26,465 bases of DNA from Chloroflexota bacterium (lineage in GTDB: Bacteria > Chloroflexota > Limnocylindria > Limnocylindrales > CSP1-4): NCBI GenBank assembly GCA_025935655.1, contig JAICUV010000012.1:1-26465 (forward strand), given 5' to 3'. The translations under genes and the position numbers were made by a program. This document shows, piece by piece, positions 1 to 7,189 of this stretch (within the stretch, counting starts at the first letter, position 1; each line of letters opens with the position of its first letter). The notes beneath the pieces were generated by a model that was not told where the DNA came from, ran no database searches, and worked only from the letters and a program-made list of their open reading frames with translations.

Positions 1-80
1 CCCCTTATTTACTCCCAGCTCTACAACCTCCAGATTCCCAGCCCGATCCACGCCTGCACTACACCTCGCTCTTCCGATCT
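1..80. other. Non-native contig end with Illumina adapter remnant
   Basis: Bases 68-80 (GCTCTTCCGATCT) exactly match the 3' end of the Illumina TruSeq read-1 adapter. Over 59-80, 20 of 22 bases agree with that adapter, with two mismatches at 65-66. Bases 1-58 are clearly richer in A and T than the rest and encode nothing recognisable. In the purE frame a TAA lies at 81-83, directly after the adapter, so coding homology begins only at about 84. The stretch is best read as library-construction sequence or a chimeric read end joined to the true chromosome. Confidence 0.9.
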
Positions 81-83
81 TAA

Positions 84-431
84 GCGGCGTCGGCCGCGGG
101 CGGGGTGATCCGGGTGATCATCGGCGGGGCGGGCGGCGCGGCACACCTGCCGGGCATGCTCGCGGCGAAGACGCTGCTGCCGGTCATCGGCGTCCCGATC
201 CCGACCAAGCACCTGGGCGGCATGGACTCGCTGCTGTCGATCGTCCAGATGCCGCGCGGGATCCCGGTCGCCACGGTCGCGATCGGGAACGCGGACAACG
301 CGGCGCTGCTCGCGGCGCAGATTCTCGCGCTCGCGGACGAGGGGCTGGCGGCGCGGCTCGAGGCCCGCCGCGCGGCCCAGGCGGCGAGCGTCATGGACGA
401 CGAGTCGAACGCGGGCCCGCTCCCGGGCTGA
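84..431 (+). CDS. purE: N5-carboxyaminoimidazole ribonucleotide mutase PurE, 5' partial
   Basis: PurE shifts the carboxyl group of N5-CAIR to C4 of the imidazole to give CAIR in purine synthesis, in the cytosol. The visible 115 codons carry the family's signature glycine-rich loop GGAGGAAHLPGM, then PVIGVP, and the strongly conserved stretch GMDSLLSIVQMP followed by GIPVATVAIG. The family is usually about 160-175 residues, so roughly the first 50 are missing, including the N-terminal substrate-binding segment. The loss is due to the contig end: adapter-like sequence ends at base 80, and homology already holds upstream of the GTG at 105, which is therefore not the real start. The C-terminal tail after the NAALLAAQIL helix is short and alanine/arginine-rich. 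No purK is visible, since the upstream side is cut off. Confidence 0.9.
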   Translation, partial: AASAAGGVIRVIIGGAGGAAHLPGMLAAKTLLPVIGVPIPTKHLGGMDSLLSIVQMPRGIPVATVAIGNADNAALLAAQILALADEGLAARLEARRAAQAASVMDDESNAGPLPG

Positions 432-432
432 C

Positions 433-453
433 GGGCAGGGCGGCGGCCTGCCC
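433..453. terminator. Hairpin between convergent purE and DUF6498 gene
   Basis: GGGCAGG (433-439) and CCTGCCC (447-453) form a perfect 7-bp stem around a 7-nt loop, one base after the purE stop and 6 bp from the opposing gene's stop. Such a symmetric hairpin could end transcription from both sides. No U-run follows on either strand, which is common at this GC content but lowers certainty. Confidence 0.5.
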
Positions 454-459
454 GCGCGC

Positions 460-1200
460 CTACATCGAGATCGACATCTTCCCCGGGTTGCGCGTGAGCG
501 CGACGCCGCCGGTCCGGGCACGCTCGTCCGCGCGCTGCCGTTCGCCGAGGTGCGCCGCCAGGTCGGCGACCGTCTTGAGCACGACCATGATCACGAGCGC
601 CCCGACCGGCGCCCCGATGGCCGCGACCGCGAACGCCCCGAGCACGATCGTCACGTGGAGGATCACCACCCGGCCGTAGGGCGCGGACATCTCTCGCGAG
701 GGGCTCGAGGTCAGCCGCTCGCCGCCCCACCACCAATTGAACAGGAACGAGGCGCCGTGGCTGACCACGAGCACGGGGATCGCCCACGCGATCGTCGCCA
801 GGCTGGGCGACCCGGTACCGGCGCCCATCTGCGCCCACATCTCGGGCAGGGCGAACCACACGAACACTCCGTGGACGAGCCAGAACATCCCATAGTGGAC
901 GAGGAAGAACGGCATCAGGATCGCCCGGGCGGTCACCGGGTTCGCGAGCTGGGCGCGGGGCACTGCCCGGCCGTTGATCTCGACGCTGCCGGGGTCGGGG
1001 TCGACGCCCTCGGCGGTCGCGATCCTCGCGAGTGCGAACGCCCCGATGACGCCGTTCTCGAGCCAGTACAGGGCGACGATCGTGGCGAGGTCCCAGCCGA
1101 GGAACAGCACGCCCGCGAGCGGGACCATGTTGGCGGCGACGAGCAGCGCGATCGCGACCGGTGATGCGTGCGCCGCGCGACGCAGCGTGAGCAGGTTCAC
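460..1200 (-). CDS. DUF6498-type multi-pass membrane protein
   Basis: This is a 246-residue polytopic membrane protein. Hydrophobic segments lie at about 14-36, 38-60, 92-118, 134-157 and 177-212, so five or six membrane passes are likely. The motif YWLENG (45-50) at the end of an early helix and the late LKTVADLAAH (208-217) are typical of the DUF6498 family, whose function is unknown. The GTG start at 1200 is chosen because homology to the family begins there and because a TACCCT box ends six bases upstream, as expected for a leaderless transcript; there is no Shine-Dalgarno sequence. The tail after residue 218 is charged and probably cytoplasmic. It is convergent with purE and divergent from the gene at 1261. 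The family assignment is from memory of its motifs. Confidence 0.75.
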   Translation of the reverse strand: MNLLTLRRAAHASPVAIALLVAANMVPLAGVLFLGWDLATIVALYWLENGVIGAFALARIATAEGVDPDPGSVEINGRAVPRAQLANPVTARAILMPFFLVHYGMFWLVHGVFVWFALPEMWAQMGAGTGSPSLATIAWAIPVLVVSHGASFLFNWWWGGERLTSSPSREMSAPYGRVVILHVTIVLGAFAVAAIGAPVGALVIMVVLKTVADLAAHLGERQRADERARTGGVALTRNPGKMSISM

Positions 1201-1206
1201 CAGCGC

Positions 1207-1212
1207 AGGGTA
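1207..1212 (-). promoter_or_regulatory. -10 box of leaderless promoter for DUF6498 gene
   Basis: On the minus strand TACCCT is followed by six bases and then the GTG at 1200. Transcription would begin at or within a base or two of the start codon. Confidence 0.5.
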
Positions 1213-1247
1213 GCCGCCCCAGGAGCGGGGCGGCAGGCCGGAGTCGA

Positions 1248-1253
1248 TAGACT
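1248..1253 (+). promoter_or_regulatory. -10 box of leaderless promoter for gene at 1261
   Basis: TAGACT is followed by seven bases and then ATG at 1261. This spacing favours ATG 1261 over ATG 1255, which would lie only one base after the box. Confidence 0.45.
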
Positions 1254-1260
1254 CATGCCG

Positions 1261-1728
1261 ATGGACGACGAGCGCTGGGAACCGGGGATGCCGGTCCTCG
1301 ACCGCCAGCCGGTGGCGGACGCGGGCACCGCGGCCGCGCCCGCCCGCCCCGGCCGTCCGGACGAGTCGCACCTCCCGCCCAGCCTCCGCGGGCTGCCGCA
1401 GCGCAGCGTCCCCGAGACGAAGCCGACGCCCCTCCAGAAGCACTTCGTCCTGCTCTCGGCACCGGCCCTCGTCCTCGGCGCGATCGCGATCACCGCGCTG
1501 GAGCTCGGTGCGGGCTTCGACAGCCTGCTCGTCAAGGTGTGCGTCCTCCTCGCCGCGCCGCTGCTGCTCGTCACGACGGCCGATGCGACGCTCCGGATCT
1601 GGCGCTCGGCGTGGGCATGGATGCCCGTGGACCGCGGCCGCGGGCTGTTCCGGCTCGCCTGGGTCGTCGTGAGCCTCGTGTTCCTCGCGCTGATCGTGCT
1701 CGCCGTCGTCCTCGTGGTGGGCGCCTGA
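1261..1728 (+). CDS. Small membrane protein with proline-rich N-terminus
   Basis: I do not recognise this 155-residue protein. The first 60 residues are hydrophilic and rich in proline, alanine and charged residues, so probably disordered and cytoplasmic. Three hydrophobic segments follow at about 62-84, 88-107 and 129-154, the last running almost to the C-terminus. An in-frame ATG lies six bases upstream at 1255; I chose 1261 because of the TAGACT box seven bases before it. The gene is one base from the GTG of the Nudix hydrolase downstream (TGA at 1726-1728, GTG at 1730), so the two are probably co-transcribed and translationally coupled. It may have a local membrane role linked to the hydrolase, but nothing in the sequence shows it. 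Confidence 0.75.
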   Translation: MDDERWEPGMPVLDRQPVADAGTAAAPARPGRPDESHLPPSLRGLPQRSVPETKPTPLQKHFVLLSAPALVLGAIAITALELGAGFDSLLVKVCVLLAAPLLLVTTADATLRIWRSAWAWMPVDRGRGLFRLAWVVVSLVFLALIVLAVVLVVGA

Positions 1729-1729
1729 C

Positions 1730-2410
1730 GTGGGCCGCGAGGACCAGCCGGCCGAGCGCATCCTGGACGACGCGGAGCTCGCCATGCTCGCGGGGATGGG
1801 CCGTGGCGTCGACGGGCGATCCACGGACATCGCGTCCGGCCAGGGTGCGCCGCGGTGGGTGGCGCGGACGCTCAACTTCTGCTCGAACTGCGGGACGCGG
1901 CTCGTCCGGGACGTCCCCGCGACCGAGCAGCGGGAACGCGCCGTCTGCCCGGCCTGCGGCTTCATCGCGTACGTGAACCCGCGACTCGTCGTGACGACCA
2001 TCCCGGTGACGGACTCGGGCGAGGCCGTCCTCCTGCGGCGGGGGATCGAGCCCGGGTACGGCGCGTGGGCGCAGCCCGGCGGCTTCCTGGAGGTGGACGA
2101 GACCCTGGGCGAGGCGGCCGTCCGCGAGACGCTCGAGGAGACGGGGCTGCTCGTGGAGCCGGGCGAGCTCGTGGGCCTGTACTCGCGGCTCGAGGCGGCC
2201 GTGGTCGTGGTCGTGTTCGAGGCCCGCATCGCGGGCGGCGCGGCGCGGGAGACGCCCGAGGCGCTCGAGATCCGGACGTTCGCGCCGGACGCCATCCCGT
2301 GGGACGGGATCGCCTTCAAGACGACGTTCTGGGCGCTTCGCGACTGGGTCGCCCGGCGGGCGCCGGGCACGGTGGTCCCGGACGTGTTCCGGGGCTGGGA
2401 GCAGTTCTAG
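1730..2410 (+). CDS. Nudix hydrolase with zinc ribbon
   Basis: Nudix enzymes cleave a nucleoside diphosphate linked to another group, using divalent metal held by the Nudix box. Here the box is complete at residues 118-140: G118, E124, R132, E133, E136, E137, G139. Before it stands a four-cysteine zinc ribbon (C51, C54, C73, C76), the arrangement seen in NudC-like NADH pyrophosphatases and related ADP-ribose or NADH hydrolases. The substrate cannot be read off; the NudC SQPWPFPQS signature after the box is not seen, so a NudC name is not justified. The first 45 residues are a family-atypical acidic extension. GTG 1730 is one base after the upstream stop; an ATG at 1784 is an alternative start. 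Its stop codon shares a CTAG palindrome with the opposing antiporter's stop. Confidence 0.88.
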   Translation: MGREDQPAERILDDAELAMLAGMGRGVDGRSTDIASGQGAPRWVARTLNFCSNCGTRLVRDVPATEQRERAVCPACGFIAYVNPRLVVTTIPVTDSGEAVLLRRGIEPGYGAWAQPGGFLEVDETLGEAAVRETLEETGLLVEPGELVGLYSRLEAAVVVVVFEARIAGGAARETPEALEIRTFAPDAIPWDGIAFKTTFWALRDWVARRAPGTVVPDVFRGWEQF

Positions 2411-4215
2411 GCGTCGGACGGCGGTGGACCGCCGGTCTCGCGCGGCGCATCCCCGTAGTAGCGGCGGCGCAGGCCGACGGTCACGGCCGCCTGCTCCGGG
2501 CCCGACACGCCCATCCGCGCGAGCGACGCCCTGGCGAGCTCGATGGCGGCCTCGATCTCGGGGTCGGCGAGCCGCGACACGCCCAGGCCCTGGAGGACGC
2601 CGGCCTCGGTGCGCCCGCGGGCTCGCGAGATCACGGTGAGCCGTGGGTTGATCGCGCGGGCCCGCTCCACCGCGAGCCGTGCCGTGAGCGCGTCCCCGAT
2701 CGCCACGACGAGCAGGCGCGCCTCGCCGAGCCCGGCCCGGTGGAGGATCGCCGGGCTCGCCGCGTCCCCGTACAGGGTGGCCGCGCCGGTCGTCGCCGCG
2801 TCGTCGAGCGCCCGCAGGTCGCGGTCCACCACGATGCACCGGAAGCCGCGGGCGCGGACGGCGCGGATGACGACCCGGCCGACGCGTCCGGCCCCGAGCA
2901 CGACGACCGCGGGCCGCTCGAACGACGGCACGGTGGCCACGCCGCCATCGCCTGTGGCGGTGAGCTCGCCACGCGTGAAGCCGCCCCGCCCCTCGGCCGG
3001 CGGCGCGACGTCCAGCCGGCGGTGCTCGAGACGCTCCACGAGCCGCACCGCGGCCCCGATCAACGGCGGCGTGAGCACGATGCTCAGCACCGCCGTCCCG
3101 AGCACGAGGTTGTAGCTCCGCGCGTCGAGCAGCCCGAGCGTGAGCGCCCGCCCGGCGAGCAGGAAGCTGAACTCGCCCACCTGGGCGATCGTGGCGCCGA
3201 GGAGGATCGCGCTCCGGAGCGGCATCCCGAGGAGCCGGCCGAGGACCACGCCCGCGCCCGCCTTGACCAGCATCGCCACGACGAGGAGCGCGAGCAGCGC
3301 CGGCCAGTCCGCGAGCATCGCGGCCGGATCGAGGAGCATCCCGACGGAGACGAAGAACAGGACCGCGAACAGGTCCCGGAAGGGCGTGATCTCGCCGGCC
3401 GCCTGGTGCGACAGCTCCGACTCGCTGACGATGAGCCCGGCCACGAACGCGCCCAGCGCGAGCGACAGGCCGAACACCGCCGACGACAGGAACGCGGCCA
3501 GCAGCGCCGTCGCGAAGACGGACAGGAGGAACAGCTCCGGCGACCCGAGCCGGCTCACCGTGCGGAACAGCCACGGCAGCGCGCGCGTGCCCACGACGTA
3601 GGCGAGCCCCAGGAACAGGGCCGTCCGGAGGAGCGTGTACAGGACGGGGAGTGCGAGGTCGCCACCGGCGGCGAACGGCTCCAGGAGCGCGATGAGCAGG
3701 ATCGTGACGAGGTCCTGGACCACCATCCAGCCGATGGCGGTCCGCCCGTGGAGGCTGTCGAGCTCGCCCCGCTCCTGGAGGACCTTGAGCACGACGACCG
3801 TGGAGCTGATCGCGACCGCGGCACCCACGACCACGGCGCCCGTGGCGGACAGCCCGAGCGGGATGCCGACCAGCGCCCCCGCGAGCGCGGTGACGAGGAC
3901 CTGGAGGATCGCGCCCGGGACCGCGACCCGGCGCACCGGCGACAGCTCGCGCAGCGAGAACTCGACGCCCAGCGCGAACAGCAGCAGCACGACCCCGATC
4001 TCGGCCAGGTCGCTGATGTGCGACGAATCGCCCACGAACCCCGGCGTGAACGGCCCGATGACGACACCCGCGAAGAGGTAGCCGACGATCGGCGGCTGGC
4101 GCAGCCGGACGGCGAGCATCCCGCCGGCGAGCGCGAGCGCGACGGCGACGCCAAGGTCCAGGATGAACCGCAGCTCGGGCAGGATCTCGAAGGTCAGCGG
4201 GGGCAGGGCGGGCAC
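2407..4215 (-). CDS. KefB/CPA2-type cation:proton antiporter with TrkA-N domain
   Basis: This 602-residue protein exchanges monovalent cations, probably K+ or Na+, for protons across the cytoplasmic membrane. Residues about 15-395 form the antiporter domain with around twelve hydrophobic segments. Family motifs include PPIVGYLFAGVVIGP (41-55), SSTVVVLKVL (137-146), QDL with D168, and QVGEFSFLL (345-353). A loop of about 35 residues leads to a TrkA-N/RCK domain (about 434-550) with the nucleotide-binding motif GAGRVG (441-446), which in this family senses NAD(H) or other ligands and gates transport. No TrkA-C domain follows. The GTG start at 4215 puts the first helix at about residue 13; no ATG in frame lies near. 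The gene is 47 bp behind ppgK on the same strand and may be co-transcribed with it. Confidence 0.88.
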   Translation of the reverse strand: MPALPPLTFEILPELRFILDLGVAVALALAGGMLAVRLRQPPIVGYLFAGVVIGPFTPGFVGDSSHISDLAEIGVVLLLFALGVEFSLRELSPVRRVAVPGAILQVLVTALAGALVGIPLGLSATGAVVVGAAVAISSTVVVLKVLQERGELDSLHGRTAIGWMVVQDLVTILLIALLEPFAAGGDLALPVLYTLLRTALFLGLAYVVGTRALPWLFRTVSRLGSPELFLLSVFATALLAAFLSSAVFGLSLALGAFVAGLIVSESELSHQAAGEITPFRDLFAVLFFVSVGMLLDPAAMLADWPALLALLVVAMLVKAGAGVVLGRLLGMPLRSAILLGATIAQVGEFSFLLAGRALTLGLLDARSYNLVLGTAVLSIVLTPPLIGAAVRLVERLEHRRLDVAPPAEGRGGFTRGELTATGDGGVATVPSFERPAVVVLGAGRVGRVVIRAVRARGFRCIVVDRDLRALDDAATTGAATLYGDAASPAILHRAGLGEARLLVVAIGDALTARLAVERARAINPRLTVISRARGRTEAGVLQGLGVSRLADPEIEAAIELARASLARMGVSGPEQAAVTVGLRRRYYGDAPRETGGPPPSDA

Positions 4216-4262
4216 GTGCCCCCATCATCCGGGGCGCGGGCCGCTCAGGGCAAGGACCGCGA

Positions 4263-5258
4263 TCAGCTTGCCCGGCGACGCTCCGTCTCGGCCGCCGCCA
4301 TCGCCGCGCCCACGATCCCCGCGTCGTTGAGCAGCTTCGCGGGTACGACGGCCGCCCGCACGGTCAGCCGGGGGATGAACCGCTCGGAGCGCTTCGAGAC
4401 GCCGCCGCCGATGATGAACAGCCTGGGGCTGAACAGCTTCTCGATCGCGAGCAGGTGCTCGTCGAGGTCCATCGCCCAGGCCTTCCAGGAGATGCCGCGC
4501 TTGAGCCGCGCCGCGGCCGCGGAGCGGCGCTCGGCGTCCCGGCCGCGGATCTCCATGTGCCCGAGCTCCAGGTTGGGGACGAGCATCCCGTCGTAGAACA
4601 GCGCCGACCCCGTGCCGGTGCCGAGCGTGATCAGGAACACCGTCCCCTGCTGCCCGACCCCGGCGCCGAAGCGCATCTCGGCCACGCCCGCCGCATCGGC
4701 GTCGTTGACCAGGTGGACGGGGCGGCGGAGCACGCGCTCGAGGGCCGTGTCGGCGTCGAAGTCCACCCAGCCCGGGTCGACGTTGGCGGCGCTCTTGGTG
4801 ACGCCGTCGATGACGACGGCCGGGAAGCCGACGCCCACCGGGACGTCGTCGGCGATGGTGACCTCGGCCTGGATCTTCTTGATCATCCGCGCGATGGACG
4901 CGATGACCGCCGCCGGCGCCGAGGGCTGGGGCGTCGGGACTCGGTGGCGGGGGCTGAGGAGCTCGCCCGTGTCCAGGTCGACGGCCGCGGCCTTGATCCC
5001 GGATCCGCCGACGTCCACGCCGATCGCCACCGCACGACCCGTGGCGTCCACGAACTCGCGCGGCTGCTCGAGCGCGGCCTTGTCCTGGTCGTCGTCCACG
5101 CGCTGCTTCGCGAGCTGCTTCGCCTGCTGCGCGATCTTCGCCGTCCGCTTCGGGTCCGGGGCCTCGTCGCGCCACGGCTTGGAGACGCCCGGGGGCTCGC
5201 CCGTGGCGGGCGGGTCGCCGCCCGGGTTGGCGTCGGGGTTCGGCGTGTCGGTGGTCAC
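4263..5258 (-). CDS. ppgK: Polyphosphate glucokinase
   Basis: PpgK phosphorylates glucose to glucose-6-phosphate in the cytosol, using inorganic polyphosphate or ATP. It belongs to the ROK superfamily. The phosphate-binding motif GVDVGGSGIKAA is at 80-91, GVGFPAVVIDG at 142-152, the catalytic-aspartate motif NDADAAG at 185-191 (D186) and LGTGTGSAL at 212-220; ELGHMEIRGR at 231-240 is characteristic of PpgK. The core (about 73-331) matches the usual length of about 250-265. The first 72 residues are an extra, charged, proline-rich segment not found in well-studied homologues; it ends in a short lysine/glutamine-rich helix. The GTG start at 5258 is supported by a GAGGAG ribosome binding site (plus-strand 5266-5271) seven bases upstream. 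An antiporter gene lies 47 bp downstream. Confidence 0.92.
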   Translation of the reverse strand: MTTDTPNPDANPGGDPPATGEPPGVSKPWRDEAPDPKRTAKIAQQAKQLAKQRVDDDQDKAALEQPREFVDATGRAVAIGVDVGGSGIKAAAVDLDTGELLSPRHRVPTPQPSAPAAVIASIARMIKKIQAEVTIADDVPVGVGFPAVVIDGVTKSAANVDPGWVDFDADTALERVLRRPVHLVNDADAAGVAEMRFGAGVGQQGTVFLITLGTGTGSALFYDGMLVPNLELGHMEIRGRDAERRSAAAARLKRGISWKAWAMDLDEHLLAIEKLFSPRLFIIGGGVSKRSERFIPRLTVRAAVVPAKLLNDAGIVGAAMAAAETERRRAS

Positions 5259-5336
5259 TCGCGTGCTCCTCGCGACAGACTGCGGGCGTCGTGCGCGACC
5301 GTCGCCGGCCGCATCAGCGTGCAGTGTGCCTTGTTT

Positions 5337-5389
5337 GCCCGCGGCCGTGCGCTACACCCGTGACCGTGTGCTTACGCCCGCGGCCGTGC
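5337..5389. repeat. Short direct repeat pair
   Basis: GCCCGCGGCCGTGC occurs at 5337-5350 and again at 5376-5389, 39 bp apart, in the gap between ppgK and the septum-formation-domain gene. No role is evident. Confidence 0.5.
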
Positions 5390-5397
5390 CCGCAGGA

Positions 5398-5988
5398 TCA
5401 GCGACCGCTGCCGGCCGCGTGCCCGGACAGGAACGACCCGTCGCGGTTGGCCACCAGGCACGCCGCGGCCCTCGCCCCGTCCGCCCACGCGAACGGCGGC
5501 GGGATGGCGACCGTGTACTCGAGCGTCGACCCGTCGGACGGGCGTCCCACGTAGGCCTCGAACGCCGCCTCGCAGCGGTCCCGCTCGCGGACCGTGAGCT
5601 CGGCCTGGCCCGGGTAGGCCGCCGTGAGCGAGTCCTCCAGGACCCAGGCGTCGGCGACCTCGTGGCTGTGGGACGCGTCGCATCCCGCACGCTCCGCGCC
5701 GCCGCGGAACAGCGCGCTGATCACGGCGCCGTCGCTGCCGATCGGCCTGCCGGTCTGGCTGTTCGTGTCGGCGTCCAGCGCATGGATGTAGAGGCAGTCG
5801 CCGGTGCGGATCTCGCCGACCCGGAGCGGCTGCGGACGGGTCACCGTGAGGATCAGCCAGCCGCCGACGATCGCCAGGAGCAGCGCGATGACCGGGGGGC
5901 TCCGGCGCAGCGCCGCGAGCTCGCCGCCGATCTGCTCGGCGAGCGATGCGTGCGGGTACTTGTCGCGTTCCCGCCGGTCGTCGTGCAT
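5398..5988 (-). CDS. Septum-formation-domain membrane-anchored protein
   Basis: This 196-residue protein has one membrane helix at about 31-50 after a short, charged cytoplasmic N-terminus; the rest should be outside the membrane. The outer domain has the layout of the 'septum formation' family (PF13845): a GDCL motif with C65, then C103 followed by the histidine motif SHSHEV (106-111), then C139 in RDRCEAAF and C177 in AACLVA. The four cysteines could form two disulfides. The family is widespread in high-GC Gram-positives, but its molecular role is poorly known, so the name should not be taken as proof of a division role. ATG 5988 is chosen because a TACGCT box ends seven bases upstream; a TTG six codons further up is less likely. 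It lies 49 bp downstream of the cyclase gene. Confidence 0.75.
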   Translation of the reverse strand: MHDDRRERDKYPHASLAEQIGGELAALRRSPPVIALLLAIVGGWLILTVTRPQPLRVGEIRTGDCLYIHALDADTNSQTGRPIGSDGAVISALFRGGAERAGCDASHSHEVADAWVLEDSLTAAYPGQAELTVRERDRCEAAFEAYVGRPSDGSTLEYTVAIPPPFAWADGARAAACLVANRDGSFLSGHAAGSGR

Positions 5989-5995
5989 GGGCCGC

Positions 5996-6001
5996 AGCGT
6001 A
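5996..6001 (-). promoter_or_regulatory. -10 box of leaderless promoter for septum-domain gene
   Basis: On the minus strand TACGCT is followed by seven bases and then the ATG at 5988, with no Shine-Dalgarno sequence. It suggests that this gene has its own promoter apart from the phosphorelay operon upstream. Confidence 0.45.
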
Positions 6002-6008
6002 CCCAAGG

Positions 6009-6038
6009 AGGCCCGGTGCCGGGAGTGCCGTCGGGCCT
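6009..6038 (-). terminator. Possible terminator hairpin after cyclase gene
   Basis: AGGCCCG (6009-6015) and CGGGCCT (6032-6038) can pair over a 16-nt loop. The hairpin begins at the cyclase stop codon and ends just before the next gene's promoter. No U-run follows. Confidence 0.35.
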
Positions 6039-7189
6039 CAGGCGTGGACGCGGAGCACGTTCCAGGCGCTCACCGGGTGCGCGATGCCCTTGAGGTGCAG
6101 CGCCGCGACGGGTTCGGCCTCGACCGCCCCGGCGACCTCGCGGTAGAGCTCGTCCGTGAGCAGGATCTGGCCCGGCGCGGCCTCGCCGGACAGCCGCGCG
6201 GCGAGGTTGACGATGGACCCCAGGACCGCGTAGGCGTAGCGGCCCTCGAAGCCGATGCGGCCGGCGGTCGCCTGGCCGACCGAGATGCCCACCCCGAACC
6301 CCAGGTGGACGCCGCGTCGCTCCCAGCGCTCCTGGAGCGCGCCCACGTCCTCGCGCAGGGCGCACGTCATCCGCACCGCCCGCAGCCGGTGGTCCGCCTG
6401 CGGGACCGGGTCGTTGAAGAACACGTGGACGCCGTCGCCGGCGTAGTGCTCCAGCGTGGCCTCGAACTCCGTGACCCGCCGCCCGACGACCGAGTGGTAC
6501 TCGCGCAGCACCCGGACGATCTCCTCCGGGTCCGCCTCCTCGCAGAACGCCGTGAACCCGCGCAGGTCGGCGAACACCACGGTCAGCTCGCCCCGGTGGC
6601 CGGCGAGGAGCGCCTCGCCCTCCGGCGTGGACACGAGCTCGGCGACGCGCGGCGAGAGGAACCGCGACAGCTCGGTCCGCTGCCGCTCGACCGTGCGCAG
6701 CAGGCGCTCGTTGTCGTCGCGGAGCCGCTTGTCGGCGAGCGTCGCCTCGACGCGCGCCTGGAGGAGCGTGGGCTTGATCGGGCGCGGGAGGTAGTCCACG
6801 GCGCCCATCTCGATGCAGCGCACGATGCCGTCGAGGTCGTCCAGGCCGGACACGACGATGACCGGGATGTGGGCGAGCCCGGGATCGGCCTTCATCGTCG
6901 CGAGCGTCTCGAAGCCGTCCACCTCGGGCATCACCAGGTCCAGCAGCACGAGGTCCACGGGCGTCCCGGCGGCCAGCAGGTCCAGCGCCTCGCGACCGTC
7001 GGACGCCTCGGTCGCCTCGTGGCCCAGCCGGTCCAGGAGCTTGATCAGCGTCATCCGGTTCATCCGGCTGTCGTCCACCACCAGGACGTGGCCGGGCCCC
7101 ACGTGCGGCGGGTGGGTCGTGGCGGTCGCGGCTCCCAGCGCGTGACCCTCGACGTCCGGGTCGTGGCCCAGCGTGCCGACGTCCGTCAT
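6038..7189 (-). CDS. Response regulator with class III nucleotide cyclase output domain
   Basis: The 383-residue protein is cytoplasmic. Residues 34-148 form a receiver domain: acidic pair D39/D40, phosphoacceptor D84 in LLDLVMP, S114 in VVSG. The usual conserved lysine is replaced by R136 (LPRPIKP). A helical, probably coiled-coil linker (about 146-180) leads to a class III cyclase domain (about 200-380). Metal-binding D208 (FADLRGF) and D252 (AGDG) are present, as are N328 and R332 of the transition-state motif (VNLAAR). The two residues that normally choose the base are H248 instead of lysine and A321 instead of aspartate or threonine, so ATP use and even activity are uncertain. The ATG at 7189 overlaps the stop of the HPt gene (ATGA). 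It is the natural last step of the phosphorelay encoded upstream. Confidence 0.9.
   Translation of the reverse strand: MTDVGTLGHDPDVEGHALGAATATTHPPHVGPGHVLVVDDSRMNRMTLIKLLDRLGHEATEASDGREALDLLAAGTPVDLVLLDLVMPEVDGFETLATMKADPGLAHIPVIVVSGLDDLDGIVRCIEMGAVDYLPRPIKPTLLQARVEATLADKRLRDDNERLLRTVERQRTELSRFLSPRVAELVSTPEGEALLAGHRGELTVVFADLRGFTAFCEEADPEEIVRVLREYHSVVGRRVTEFEATLEHYAGDGVHVFFNDPVPQADHRLRAVRMTCALREDVGALQERWERRGVHLGFGVGISVGQATAGRIGFEGRYAYAVLGSIVNLAARLSGEAAPGQILLTDELYREVAGAVEAEPVAALHLKGIAHPVSAWNVLRVHA

Noticed and set aside
105..107. GTG at 105 as the true start of purE
   Set aside because: PurE-like coding sequence continues upstream to about 84, and the missing 50 N-terminal residues are essential; the gene is cut by the contig end.
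1855..4596. Long plus-strand open frame of 913 codons
   Set aside because: It lies antisense to the antiporter and across the Nudix gene in another frame. Its translation is low-complexity Arg/Gly/Asp/Glu with no domain; at this GC content long shadow frames are expected.
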